Shown: positions 1 to 13,118 of the stretch, one piece after another
How the letters are laid out: each line of letters opens with the position of its first letter
Numbering within the stretch: the stretch's first letter is position 1
Assembly: GCA_018292915.2 (NCBI GenBank)
Contig: JACVVK020000001.1
Coordinates: 816,001-880,000, forward strand
Origin: Batillaria attramentaria
Lineage: Eukaryota; Mollusca; Gastropoda; Batillariidae
Direction of reading: 5' to 3'
Length of the DNA: 64,000 bases
Notes under the pieces: model-generated
Databases searched by the model: none
What the model saw: the letters and a program-made list of their open reading frames with translations, nothing else
Told to the model about the DNA's origin: nothing
Program-made: the position numbers and the translations under genes

Positions 1-26
1 GTAAAATATGTATTCTACATTCGCAG

Positions 27-183
27 CTAAGGGAGTGCGTCTTCCAGAGGTCATGTCCCATCAATATGCGCACCCGTCGTTTCTGCTCCGCCTGTCGCCT
101 GAAGAAGTGTTTTGACATCGGGATGCGAGCTGACATGATTGTTGGTAAGATGTGTTGAATTTCAGAGCTTGGGTAGATCAAAC

Positions 184-233
<50 letters not shown>

Positions 234-3200
234 CTCTCTCTCTCTCGTCACGACATTTTCGAACGAAGGCGTACATTCTGGGTGAAGTAATCCATGTCAG
301 ACCCTGTTTCAAACTGAAATTGCGACTTCTTTTTAAGGAAGTGCTCCCATAATTATACACCTCACCAAATTGAAATTCTTTGCGACTTCTTTTTTAAAGA
401 AGTACACTCATGATTATACACTTCACCAGGTCACACACTGCATTTCATAATTTTTCATGACACACTGCTAAACGTGTAATATCATGTGATGGCCACACTG
501 CTAAACGTGTAATATCATGTGATGGCTCACAACCACGCGACACACGAGATGCACCCATTTACTCCGCGGACGCTTCAAATAGTACTATGGTTACAACACA
601 TACATTCCGTGCACTTTTTCTGTCTCTTCCACTCTTCAGACGAGGGTCGGCGTCAGGCCAAACTGGGAACTCCGCTGCAGAAGCGAACCAAGCGAGAAAG
701 TCCTGTTACCAGCAGCTGCAACGCAAGCAGCAACCAACCGACCAATGGATATTGTGACCAAAACTGTGCACCTTATCCAGACAAAGAGGTCTTGAAATAT
801 TTATTAATCCTTTTGGCGCGCGCAAGAAGTGAGAAGAGCAGCAGCTGAAGCAAGGGACATCACTCGCGTTGTATAGTCGATTTCCTTGACTCTTCTGGGT
901 AGCCAGGGTGTCCCTCTAATCGAGGATGTGACTTCCCCGATCACTCATGGGTTACCCGAACTACCATCTGGGTAACCAGGGCAGTATCTGACTTTAAAAG
1001 AAGTCAAATCAAATTTAAAAAAACAAATCAAATACATCTTTGTTAGGAGAGAGGGAAAAGCCCTCCTCCCGCCCCCGTTCCACAGCTACCACCCCCCTCC
1101 CCCTCCTCCCCCTTCCCCGTTACCTCAGTGAGACGTGACGAAATACCTACCAAAATCAAGTTTCAAGACTCGAATAACAGTTTGTCGGAAAACATACATT
1201 TTTTTTTTTTTAGCGGGTACAGGTTTTGTTTAAATATATCTTTCGAAGTCTGTTTCAAGAATCTGTACGAATAGCAGTTTAAAACTTACTTCAAGAGATA
1301 TATTTAAACAAAATCTGTACCCGATACAAAATGTATGTTTTCCTACAAAACCCTGATACAACAGATATACTTTCAGCCGTAGCTGACACAGTTTTTTTAT
1401 TTATTTTTTTAGAATAATATGTAACATTATATCATGCATATTCGTCGTATGTCATATCATGACATCTGCTGGTAGAGCGTTCGACTTCTAATGCTCGGGT
1501 CGTGAGTTCGTAACCCGGCTGGAGCCAAATACTTGTGCTGGCTTTTTCATCGTTGGCCCGTCTTTGATATCACCCATATGTCACTCCATATGTGGTGGAA
1601 AAGGACGTTAAACCCCCAACCACCCACCCACCCATGACATCTGCAGTATTCATTCCAGGGTGACGGCAGTCCTACTCAGAACGGAGACTACAATACGGAG
1701 AATTCTTACCGGATGGATAAAGGGTCTCCCTACCCGAATGGCCGCGAGGGAGGCTACTTGTCCGTTCCCAAAGGCCGGAGGTTCGAGCCTGTGCTGGCCC
1801 ATCAGCTGCCCTCTGACCCTCACATGTACTGGCGACTGACGGAAGACGAGCGAGCGCTACTCACGCAGATTTCGGCCACGTATCAGAACACGATACTGCG
1901 TCTACCGCAACAGGTGACAATACATTTACAACGCTGTTTCAAGCAGACACGTAGCAACCAGTGTTTGCATACACCTCATTACCATAACTGAGGCGCTGCC
2001 TTTCCGCTTAAACCATACTACAACGCTGCTTACATTCTGCCTAACTCCTGCTAACATACCATTTACTTATGGTAGAGTTAGCGTACATTCAGCAGTGTTA
2101 GCAGAGATATAGCACTACTAACGCTCATGCTAAAATCACGCTTATTTTTTCTGCTAAGAGTCTGCCTGTAGACTGCATAACCAATGCTGTCATTTCATCT
2201 GGGCGCACAAGACACACCCACGCGTAAGCTAAGTGGCTTCGTCACTCAAGTTCCTCTTGAAATTCATTTACGTTGTGAAAATCGGCTTGTCTGCTGTCCA
2301 TTAGCTGCCAGCGCCTTTCACTCTGCCTGAAGAAAGAGCTTATGTTAAATCCCATAAATCCGCTGCAGGGCGGAGCGTCCGAGAGGACGGAGCGAGCAGT
2401 GAACAGCATCACGCTGGAGGACTTGCTGGGTCGCTGTGACGTGTGCGCCAACAACGTGGTCAAGTTGATGAAAGGGCTGGCCGATTATCGCAAACTGCAG
2501 GTCACCCATTGCTCTAGCTGTCTGGTATTTTCTGGTAGCCAAGTGTATTTTGCCTATTCAAAAAAAAAAAAAAAAAAATCAGCCGGAGAAGTGTATCTGT
2601 ATTTGTACCGTAGGTTTACGTTGCAGACACCTAGAGTGGTAGAGAGGCACATGTATTCAACAGAGAGAGAGAGAGAGAGAGAAGATGATGATGATGATGA
2701 TGATGATGATAGAGAGAGAGAGAGAGATGATGATGATGATGATGATGATGATGGCCCAGCCGCTGATTAATGTCCACAACCTTCAGATAGTCGGGCTAGA
2801 CGCTGGTCTGTACGCCACTGTCTGCTTCAAGCCATCGATAGATGGGGTCCGCACTTGGATTTTCAAGGGAGTTTCTGTCGATCACAAGCACATATTATGT
2901 CATATGTTGTGGTGCTTGACCCCCGTCTCTGTGTCACCAGGTGGAAGATCAACTGGCAGCCCTGAAGGCGTGCGCCATGAGAACCCTCATCCTGAAGGGA
3001 GCAGCATGCTTCGTGGTGGAGCGAGACGCCTGGATTAAGGCCTATGGCGAGCTGCCAGTCTCCCTCTTTGTTCGTGTCACCGGCCACGAGAAGCTCATCA
3101 GACAACACGCGGAGTTCTGCCGCTCGCTAAAGGTAGAGGATCAAATCTACCGTTATTTTGTATAAGAGCTAAATCCATAGCACACAAGCCCGTTTACTAT

Positions 3201-4079
3201 TGTAGTGTTGCAGTTCTTGGAATGAAGACGTGTGGGTTTTTTTTATGTTTATGTTTGTTTACTTTGTGTGTTGAGCGGTTGAGTTTTTGTTTTCACGACA
3301 AATAAGCAACGTCACACAGACAGAAATTTCAGCTTAGCGTAGATAGGTCACGCGGCTTTACAAAGTGATGGCCATTGCATACAAGACATGGAGATGTGGT
3401 TGAATGGGGTGGTAATGGAGGTGAAAGGGGGGGGGGGGGCTTTCAACTTTAATATTTGTAAACCACTAGAATACGTGTGTATTGACAATAAACGTCTTCC
3501 TTGTTCTATCTAACTCTTTGACATCGTGAGCTTGGCCAGTGACCTACTTCCCTGCTGTCGCGCATGCAGCTGCTGGCCGTTTAGAATGACGCGAATCGGT
3601 TCGCGGCTCGGACTGAATGATCGAAGATTACAAGACGTGGCCAATTTTAGCAAGAATTCACGTCAAATTATCTTAAACTTCAGTGTTTTGTCCAGTAAGT
3701 GTTCGCTCACGTCAGACAAAGAACCTGAGTCACACATTATTCATTTATTGTCGCTTCTTCTTTGTCTGCCCCGTTCAAGACACTGCTAAAGAATGACGTC
3801 ACCATGTACGCGCTCCTCCAATGCGTCATGCTGTTCGACCCACGTCAGCCAAGCATCGCCGACAGGCAGCTGGTGAACACGTTCAGGGACAAGTACTTGG
3901 TACTCCTCAAGCACTACCTCGAGTCACAAGTGTCCTACGCCCACGCCGAGGAGTACATGGAGTACCTGCGCCTCAAGCTGGCCGAGCTGAAGGTTCTCTC
4001 GGAAGAGATGACGAACATGTTCCGAGAGTGGACGGCTCTCATACAGCCTCTCATGATCGAGGTTCTAAGTCTGGCCTAG
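27..4079 (+). CDS. Nuclear hormone receptor, HR96/VDR-like (NR1 group), 5' end missing
   Basis: Ligand-regulated transcription factor of the nucleus. Six exons join with consistent phase: 27-144, 640-788, 1659-1913, about 2333-2500, 2941-3132 and 3780-4079 (stop TAG 4077-4079). The first exon holds the end of the second zinc finger (motif RRFCSACRLKKCFDIGMRAD), a DNA-binding-domain signature with the CxxC spacing. The second exon is a basic hinge. The remaining exons form an all-helical ligand-binding domain ending in an AF-2-like helix (LIQPLMIEVL). The block LLQCVMLFDPRQPSI followed by a YLES segment resembles HR96/NR1J and VDR-type receptors. The start of exon 4 is uncertain: acceptors at 2311 and 2332 both fit phase 0. 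The first zinc finger and N-terminus lie before the window. The family call (nuclear receptor) is firm; the subgroup is an inference from motif style. Confidence 0.88.
145..639 (+). other. Intron 1 of receptor gene, with (CT)n tract and short duplications
   Basis: GT at 145 and AG at 638-639. It holds a CT microsatellite at about 187-247 and two local duplications: a block with TTGCGACTTCTTTTT near 320 and 380, and one with CACACTGCTAAACGTGTAAT near 463 and 494. No gene is seen. Confidence 0.6.
1187..1343. repeat. Imperfect inverted repeat (hairpin) in receptor intron
   Basis: The sequence GGAAAACATACATTTT near 1187 and its complement AAAATGTATGTTTTCC near 1328 are the outer ends of two arms of about 60 bases. 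They also share GGGTACAG...TTTGTTTAAATATATCT and its complement. The structure suggests a small foldback element. No coding potential is seen. Confidence 0.6.
1470..1632 (+). mobile_element. SINE-1 copy (tRNA-derived), 5'-truncated head, 12-bp TSD
   Basis: It carries the family body: GGTAGAGCGTT, a box-B-like GAGTTCGTAACCC, TCTTTGATATCACCC, then GGACGTTAAACCCCCAA and a CACCCA tail. It is flanked by the direct repeat CATGACATCTGC at 1458-1469 and 1633-1644, a clear target-site duplication. It ends 26 bases before the receptor exon that starts at 1659. Confidence 0.85.
2501..2940 (+). other. Receptor intron with (GA)n/(GAT)n composite microsatellite
   Basis: GT at 2501 and AG at 2939-2940. The region 2662-2752 alternates GA runs and GAT runs twice. 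Open frames here (poly-Asp/Arg-Glu or poly-Met) are repeat artefacts. Confidence 0.6.
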
Positions 4080-4277
4080 GAGTAGGGGTAACAGTAGTTC
4101 GGGTAACCCACGAGTGATCGGGAAGTCACATCTTGGTAGAGGGACGCCCTGCCTGGGGTAACAGCTGGAACCTACACTGGTGTTAACGTCGTTGTCAGAT
4201 ACCTTTGTCAGACATACAGCAACGCTGTGGACAACATTTCATCAAATGCACTTAATCCGTGCATCAGAATCAGTGAC

Positions 4278-4450
4278 ATGGGCTGGGTGGGTGTTTGGGG
4301 GTTTAACGTCATTTTCCACCACATAGGGTGATATCAAAGACGGGGCAACGATGAAAAAGCCAGCACAGATATTTGGCCCCAGCCGGGATCGAACTCACGA
4401 CCCGAGCATTAGAAGTCCAACGCTCTACCATTCGACCACCCCGGCTCCCC
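4278..4450 (-). mobile_element. SINE-1 copy, minus orientation
   Basis: A full-length member read on the minus strand: head GAGCCGGGGTGG near 4449, body and CACCCACCC tail near 4284. The short direct repeat CAGTGAC flanks it (4271 and 4451). Confidence 0.82.
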
Positions 4451-4552
4451 CAGTGACGGGACACAGTATAGCTTCTGTAACCATTCTTCTTACTCTGGTC
4501 GGCGTATGGTTATGTTGTTCTACGTAGGTAGATGCGTACCGCGTACAGAGCA

Positions 4553-4728
4553 GAGGAGACCGGGGTGGTCGAATGGTAGAGCGTTGGACTTCTAATCCTC
4601 GGGTCGCGAGTTCGTATCCCGGCAGGGGCCAAATAGTTGTGCTAGCTTTTTCATCGTTGCCCCGTCTTTGATATCACCCGTATGTGGTGGAAAAGGACGT
4701 TAAACCCCCAAACACCCACCCAGCCATC
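4553..4728 (+). mobile_element. SINE-1 copy with 15-bp TSD
   Basis: A full-length member. The flanks CGCGTACAGAGCAGA and CGCGTACTGAGCAGA match at 14 of 15 bases, consistent with a target-site duplication from target-primed insertion. Confidence 0.85.
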
Positions 4729-5250
4729 CGCGTACTGAGCAGATGATGGTATCTGATTGAGGACTGAAGACCAGTTAGAAAGCGCTGATTGTTGACTATT
4801 TTTAGCGACTTTGTCGATCGACGTGTTGTACAGGTATAGAAGCGTCAGGCCGAAAGAAAATCACATTTCTCTACTATTAGAAGCTACAAAGTCACTATAT
4901 AATGGTCGCAGTAGTCTAAAGGAACATCCATCCATTTGGCAAACAGTTTAAGCGCTTTTGTATTTCTGTAAAACCTTTTCCAAAGACTCTTTGACATTTC
5001 TGTTCAGACACTTCCCACACTAGCCAAGCTTAGAGAGGCCGGGAAAAGGTGCGTCAAGCACATTGCATCGCATCTTAGGAAAACAATATAATGTGTGTTT
5101 CTGTGAAACCATCTCCAAAGGCTCTTTGGTAATCGTACTTCACAATTTTTGCAGGAAACATTCCGCTGCTAATATCAAACTTAAAGGTTCGTGAATTGAT
5201 CTCGCCTGAAGTAAACTATTGAATCCTGCTGCTGGGATATTGTGGAGTCG

Positions 5251-5251
<1 letters not shown>

Positions 5252-5327
<76 letters not shown>
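5252..5327 (+). repeat. (GT)n microsatellite
   Basis: A near-perfect GT run of about 75 bases. The poly-Cys/Val frame across it is not a gene. Confidence 0.9.
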
Positions 5328-5329
<2 letters not shown>

Positions 5330-5767
5330 GGGCCAGAAATAGATTATACTAGTTATGTACATGTGTGGAGAAACAGCATTATCCAATTCAGCGACCTGTC
5401 CTTAACACGAGACAAAAGTCAGTCATATAAATCCTTCTTTCCCTTAATGCATGGCGTGTATATCGGCCTAAGGACAATTCGTGACTAGTACGCCACATCA
5501 GAAACAAATCAGTTGGAATATTTACTAGAGTGCACCAAGTTCACTGACATTACTTTCACTGTAAACATGTTTTCACGAATAGAGCAGTCACTTTGTTTGT
5601 TTGTTTGTTTTTTCTGTTTTTTTTTTTTCTTTTTGTTGTTCTGTGTGTGGTGACTTGATAGAAAAGTGTGTAATGTTTGGAGGCTAAATTGGCAGGTTAA
5701 TTTCTTTCAGGTTTTGGGAACAACCCGCATAGACGATTGTAAAATAAAGAACAAGTGCAGGCCGAAG

Positions 5768-6222
5768 TACACAAATACACATGGCCTCAAAATGTCTATA
5801 TATTCCCTATTAGCCTCAGGCATCATATTCACCCCTAAAATGCTTCAAGCTAGAAACAATTACTACCATGAACAGACTATTCAAAGACACGCACCCGACA
5901 GGAGTTTACGAAAATTGAAATGTCTCCTATCCGCTCAGGCCTCACTAGAGTAATGCACGTCTACTTTCTCTGTAGGCCAGAGAGCCAGTTCACACAAATT
6001 AATCCGCTTTTGCTCGATCTCTTTGCAACAAGCCCCAGCTTCACTGGCAGCTTAACTCTTTTTGCGACCGCCTGGCATGCACCTTGACCTACATATTACA
6101 AACATCACGAAAATCACGCTTTTTCATGACAATAAAAATCACTACAGACTAGCACACTCGCCAAACAGAGTACCTCAAATAAACACCAAACATGACCCCA
6201 TGGTCAATTTGTGTGCTTATGC
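5768..6222 (+). repeat. Unclassified interspersed repeat, uninterrupted copy
   Basis: This stretch matches 53620-54950 (for example ATATATTCC, TTAGCCTCAGG, TGGCATGCACCTTGACCTAC and GACCCCA.GGTCAATTTG in the same order). The second copy carries an 865-bp insertion that this copy lacks. The open frame at 5666-5953 belongs to the repeat and shows no known domain. Confidence 0.7.
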
Positions 6223-6762
6223 CTGCATAGAATCCAAAGTCCAGTGCGGATTAACTGAGGTAATACGTGACTGCGTCTGGAGCATACCACATTTTCCAGA
6301 ATCTGGATGCTAAATACTGACGTCGCCAGCAACAAAGTACAGATTACGTGACATTGTGCGTCCGTTAAGCACAAAGTAAGCTTACCACCGAAGTGAACCC
6401 AAAGTTGAAGGCCCATGTAACAACATTATTCAAATTCTTCTTCCCTGAGTGGCATCGTTCGCCGGTGAGAAAGTAAACACACACGCGCGCTATATAATTA
6501 TACACACAACACACGCGCTTTATCTCGCACAAGTGACAAAGGCAGGTAGAGTCATTTTGGTGTAGCGTTGGAATGTATGATTACGATGACTTAGGTTTGA
6601 TCTGTATATTGAAGCTGCAGATTCAGTTCAAGTTTGCATCGCTGCGTTCGGAAAGGCGTATACGCACTCATCTATCGGACGTCTCAAACAGCGTCCCGTG
6701 AAAGTCTTGTTCCAATGCTCTCTCGTTCAGAAGGTGTCGATCTTAGTGTGTTTGCACGTCCC

Positions 6763-7053
6763 TGGGCCCGCATGTGAAAGTCGAGGTTAGGGATTTTAGC
6801 CCCGGGTTAAAGTCTAACCCCGAACTGACTAGCTCTATGGTTACATTTTCTGCTTTTTTTTTTTTTTTTTTTGTTTAACCAGGAAGCGGGTCCATTCCAC
6901 CATGGTGCCTAAGCCGTTTGAGAAGGAATTTTTCTACCTTTCTTCGCTTCCTTTTTTTTATAGTTAATTTTGCTTTTGGGTTTCTTTGGTCCTAGTCTGG
7001 GTTAGGCCCGTAGCCGTGGGTTAAATTAACCTCAAGTTTTACATGCGGGCCCC
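6763..7053 (+). mobile_element. MITE family M1, copy 1
   Basis: About 290 bp, bounded by imperfect inverted ends GGGCCCGCATGT... and ...ACATGCGGGCCC. The interior is shared with copies at 12336, 42418 and 44690 (GGAAGCGGG(C/T)CCATTCCA, TAGCCGTGGGTTAAATTAAC). It has no ORF. The target-site duplication was not resolved. Confidence 0.8.
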
Positions 7054-7097
7054 TTTCTACGCTCGGCCTGCTGTATAATACCGAAGCTTTGTTGAAA

Positions 7098-7939
7098 CTA
7101 CAAAGACATGATGGGGCCGTCAGTCAAAGATCTGGCCGGGGTGGTTCCTGGGAAAATCGGGATGTACTTGGCCCAAGATGACCGTGTGATGCGGTCAGGA
7201 AGCCAAGGGATATCGTACACTTCTAGCCCGTCTTCAAACTCGTCGCTGTCGGCACCGGGTTTATCCGACTCTTCTTCATCGGCGGCTGGCTCCGGTTTCT
7301 TCGTGGGCCTCGCTAAGCCTCGTTCTTTCAGTGTTCCTGTTGATAGTTATGTACAGGCTGGTAAAATTCATGCACTGGACGCGGGCTTTCTAGGGCTAGG
7401 GCTTATGTGTGTATGCGTGCGTGTGTGTGTGTGTGTGTGTGTGTGGAGGGGGGGGGGGGCGTGTGGGTGTGGGTGTGCATGTGTGGTCAAATATAATCAT
7501 GTACTTTATATCTTCTGACTTTCAAGTTTCCTTGATCGATGCGTAATTTTCCGGCAGCGGCAGATTAAAACTTGACAAATCTTACATGTCAAATCACCCT
7601 CCGTTATTGAGACAAATTTCGTTCGTCCGTTCACTCCAAAGCAAAGGGAAGCAGCTCATACTGAGTTGCAGGGTTTGAGAAATTAGGCTACCTTTCTTTC
7701 TAACAATATTTGTTCGAAAATGCAGGTGTTACGCATGTTTCTCAGTGCACATATCTGCTTTTACCCAAATAATTATGTTCAAACCATGTATGCCTTTCTC
7801 TGTACATATTTTACGAAGGATTCCACATAGTGTTTTGTCGTGTCTGTGAAGCAAAAAATTGCGTAACTGGATACTGTGAAACATGAGGAACTGACGTCAT
7901 TTTCAAACAAATATTTCGGAATTGCCCATAACTAGTTTC

Positions 7940-7994
<55 letters not shown>

Positions 7995-8117
7995 GTCTCT
8001 GGGATGTTGTCTTTTTTCAAAACCCTTAAATGTAGAATAGCAGGACAGCATGTAAGACAGGCAGCAATGCCTAAATGCTCTATCCTGAACAAAAACAAAA
8101 AAATAATCATCATCATC

Positions 8118-8168
<51 letters not shown>

Positions 8169-9188
8169 AAGATGCAACGGATTTCTCCTACCATTGGCTG
8201 AAGGCAGAGTATCTGGGAAATATTAAAATGACTATGACGTCTTACCCGGAACGGTGTTGTCCATAAAACAGGCCAGTACTCCACCCACAAACACAGGGTT
8301 GGATAACACGATGCCGATGATGCGGTTTACGTCCTGATTACCTGTCAAAAATCCATGTTCTCAATGTACTAAAAACGCTTCTTTCAACAACAACAAAGGC
8401 TTAAAACGCGCAAAAGACAAAACAGATGTGATCACCAAACGTTTAGCTGAATAGCATTCTATCGGGCGGGGTAGATATTTGGCAGTTTAACGTCCTTTTT
8501 TCACATGTGGGTGATATCAAAGACGGGGTAACGAGAAAAGGCCAGCAGAAATACTTGGCCGTAGCCAGGATTCGAACTCAGGACCTGAGCATTGAGAGTT
8601 CAATACTCTACCATTCGGTTATCCTGAAATTTTGCTGAGAAATGTTTCAGACAGTTAACTTTGTTGAATTTAGGGCTGTCTTGACAGGACACAGGCAAAT
8701 CAAATCAAATCAGATTCAAACCGTATGCCAGGAAGAAGACTTACATCCGCACCGTAAGTAATCCAGAACTGCACCATCAGCTAACCAAAACTTACATTAA
8801 ACCGTGCGAGACGTCCCACTGACCTGTCTGAATGCCATCAGGGTTTTGCTCCACCCAGTAAGGCATCATGAGCCCCAGCAACAAGGAGATCCCGATGATG
8901 GCCAGATTGCGGGTGGACTTGAGGTCAACGTGCTGAAGGTTGGACAGCACCACCCCGATGAAAATCCCCGCTATGATAATCTGGATGCCTCCCAGAACAC
9001 AGTAAGGGATGGTGATGAAGAACGCGCCCAGTTTGTTGAGGAGGGAGAACACCACGTACAGCACGCCGATCACTTGGAACACGCGCCGGGACGCCACCTG
9101 GTGGGAAAAAAATTAAAGATGAGGTCATTCCGATAGAAATGCCATCCTTGCTCCGCAGTAGGAAACACACAACAAAAGCCAAACAAAC

Positions 9189-9221
<33 letters not shown>

Positions 9222-11495
9222 CGGAGCTCCCTCGCAATCGTCTTCCCACTACTCATCCCACCCGAAGATCCCCCGCCCCCTTCCAATTCGCCCCCACTCC
9301 CTCCCACTTTAAATCATCTGTTTACAAATTAAACTGGTAATCGTCCGATGAAAACACTGAACCCCACCCAAACAGCTGGTCCGTCTTTTCCAGTTCCTGA
9401 CCTCACCGCAAATCTATCGCACGTACGCTAACAGGGCCAGAGCGGAACTCCCTGAATGGCCCGGCTACTAAACTTAAAAGAAGGGAAAAACAACAGTCGT
9501 GAAACATCCCAAATCACTCTTGTGATGGGGACGTTAAGCAACAACAGATATCGGTCAGTCAAACGCTTTTCTAAGAAAAGACTATGATCTCGGGAACTTG
9601 TTTTACATAATTACCTCGTAGACAATGAGATGATGTCAAGTTTTGAACATCTACAGATTGGACAGCCCTCGCGAAATCCTCAGGAAACAAAAGTGTCGCC
9701 TGGACTAGAACATCAAGAGGCGTAGAACTGTCAGAGTACTTGCCTTTGTCAGCCCGATGGCTCCAATATTTCCACCGAAAGACACGGTAGCGTGACAGGC
9801 GCCCGTGGCTCCGGCCAGTGTACTCATGATGCCCTCTACAGCGATGCCCCTGTTGAAGGCGAAGGCCGGGGGTTGAGGCACGTAACATGCACGTGCACAC
9901 GCGCTGTAGTCGCCGAGAGAGTCCAGCACCGACATGATGGTGGCGATGAAAAAACTGATGAAGGCTCCCACGTGGAATGAAGGCGCTCCGAACTGACCTG
10001 TGCACATGTGAAAATTGTAATTAATGAGGCCTAACACAGTTTCTACACAATTGTTTGGATCAACTGTTGAAAGATGAATTTGTCAAATCTTTCAGACGTG
10101 CATTTTCTGGTCTTCGGAGACCCCTGTAATTAAACTAAAGCATGAGTTTGCGGTAAATTCATGCCTCTTGGTCAGGACTGTCGGTCAGTAAGCAAGGCAC
10201 ATCGCTAAGGCGCGGTCGTCGATGGTGGTGTATATACAAATTTATACGCATGTTGCACGTGGCGATTTGATACCGCGATTTGTCTCACTCAATGTCCACA
10301 TCAAATACTCCGCTCATTGTGGGGAGCCGAGGTGGCCGAATGGTAGAGCGTGGGACTTCTAATGCTCGCGTCGTGAGTTCGTATCCCGGCTGGGGACAAA
10401 TTTAAATTAATATTTGTGCTGGCTTTTTTCATGGTTGCCCCGTCTTTTATATCACCCGTATGTGGTGGAAAAGGACGTTAAACCCCCAAACACCCACCCA
10501 CCCACCCGCTTATTGTGACGTTGGCCTCCGCTCGGCTTTTACCAAAGATCTTACGTAATTTTGGTTTACACATCTTGGCTTTTACTGGTGTTTCAAAGCC
10601 GCTGAGAAGTCTGTAACTGGCACAAAGCTGACTGAGTCGCAGAGGTTTTCAAACACAGTTAACCTTTTGTTGACTTTTTGTTGTTGTTGAAATCACATAC
10701 CTTAAGGCTCAAAAGTACAGGGGCTTAAATGAATGATAAACCAGTCCGTGTGGGTACCTGGATAGGGGAAGGATATCCATTTGGCCTCTGTGATGATGCT
10801 GTTGCGTGTATCAGTCCGAGCGTAATATTGTTTGCTGTCGGGGTCAGCAGATATCACGTCAAAATAGGTCAAGATGGCCGTCACGCCCCAGCCAATGATA
10901 ATGGAGATCAGAATCTGAATAGACAAATATGACACATGAATAAGTGAGTCGTGAGTGCGCCTGCATTTTGCCCCTTTTAAGTATTACGACAACTGTTGCC
11001 GCTATAGATTAAAAAAAAAAATCATGTTAAACGTTTTAGATGTTTCCAATGGTTCAGTGTATAGAGAGCAAGGGGTCTAATGCATGGAGAGTGACTAGCT
11101 TGAGTATCATTTGAGACTAAATGATCGGTAAGAGACGCAGAAGCGGAGAGAGGACACTGACAGCAAAGACTTGGTGTAGCGGATACCACTTGATATGGAA
11201 ACCTTTCCGTCGGTTCCAGGCAGGAATGGGTGTCTGGCGCTTGCCAAGGTACAGGGACAGGACAACAGCCATTCCAGACGTTCTGAAAAAAAGTCAATAC
11301 AATCCAGTCCAATCCAGTCCAGTCCAATCAAGTTCGATTTTTAATGATTTATTTCTGTTGTAGGTGTACATATCTGGTCCTTGTGGGTATCAGAGCTTGA
11401 TGGACAGGGATGCTTAAAACGGACAATTCTTTTGCTGCGATTAAAGTTATCTAGTGTTTGTGGTCGTGTGTACTTTCTCCTTGAGTGTATTTTAC

Positions 11496-11556
<61 letters not shown>

Positions 11557-11640
11557 TGTATATACAGGCGTTGGTGCATGCTTCAATCAAAGTAAAACCA
11601 AAGTAGATAATTTTGAGCAAACATAAAACTCCATAAGCAC

Positions 11641-11700
<60 letters not shown>

Positions 11701-13014
11701 CTCGCTGCGGCACCCAGCCGTCTGCATACATGAAATGCATGATATACATGTAAGTTACAGTCAGCTGGCCAGTTCTAATGAATAGCTACAGCTACCAACT
11801 AAACACTAACACTCACAACACAGCGATGCCCCAGAACGTCTCCGAGAACCTGACGGCCACCTTGTAGACGAAGAGCCCGATGAGGACGATGGCGGGCACG
11901 ATGGTGATGGGTCCCACAAACCTCATGATGAACCCCACAAGTCCCGTAAGGCCGATCAGACAGTGCAGCACCCCTCCGGCCATCAGGCTGCCTGACAGCT
12001 GCTGGATCTTCTCCACGATCCAGTCCTTGGGAACTGGGTACAGACCGTTCGGAAGGACGGTCACGTTGATGGACTGGTTTCTGTAGTGGTCAGCTGGCAT
12101 TGAAAATTTGCGATGAATTCGCTTCGCGAAGGTAGATTGACATCGAGAGTGAGACAACGCGGCAATACTAAATTGTCCTTCGGCTAAAGCTCAGGTTAGC
12201 TAATCAAACAGCGCTTGGTCATCCCTAACCTCATAATAAACAAAAATTGTCCTATTTTTGTTATCGCCCATTCGCAAGGGACAAGAACATTAAAACTCTG
12301 AAGAACCACCTTGCAAGTAGTAGGGGTTTGGTCAGGGCCCGCATGTAAAAGTCGGGGTTAGGGAGTTTAGCCCCAGGTTAGAGTCTAACCTCAAACTAAA
12401 CTAGCTCTTGGGGTTAAATTTTCTGTTTTTTTTTGTTTTAAACCAGGAAGCGCGCCCATTCCAGGAAGGTGCCTAAGCCGTTGTAGAAGGATTTTTGTCT
12501 TTCTTTCTTAGCTTCCTCTTTTATTTAATTTTGTTTTGGGGTTTCTTTTGTCCTCGTCTGGGTTAGGCCCGTAGCCGTGGGTTAAATTAACCTCGAGTTT
12601 TACATACAGGCCCAGGCCTTTTACTCATACCCTTTCTCACCCAGATACTCCTGGTTAGGACACTGCCACTCCGGGAGAGTTTGTAACGCCAGCAGAGGCA
12701 CAATGTAGCTTACAGCAGGACCTTGGAAAATTGGCAACCTGACAGAGGGAAAAAAATCACTTATCACCGTGAACAGAGAAGCACATCGGTTCTAGCAATT
12801 AAAGTTCGACCTTGACAGCTGTTTCACTCGCACATGACTGGCAGACACTTTCTGGTGCAAAGTACATCCCTCACGCTCCACCCCCTTCCCACAAAACAAA
12901 ACAAAAGAACAACACAAACATGCCCTCCCCCCCCCCCCAAAAAAAAAAAAACACACACACACAAAACAAACAAACAACAAACAAATAAACAAACAAACAA
13001 ATAAATAAACAAGC

Positions 13015-13083
<69 letters not shown>

Positions 13084-13086
13084 GCA

Positions 13087-13118
<32 letters not shown>

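Larger units (their letters stand above)
4080..7097. other. Convergent intergenic region between receptor and SLC23-A
   Basis: The receptor (plus) and SLC23-A (minus) end towards each other here. The region holds two SINE-1 copies, a (GT)n tract at about 5252-5327, one copy of a roughly 450-bp unclassified repeat (5768-6222) and one MITE (6763-7053). No conserved exon was recognised. Polyadenylation sites could not be assigned with confidence. Confidence 0.6.

Noticed and set aside
9792..9980. Plus-strand ORF also present at 25600-25893 with almost the same protein
   Set aside because: It is the antisense of the most conserved SLC23 exon. Its conservation follows from the near-identical sense exon.
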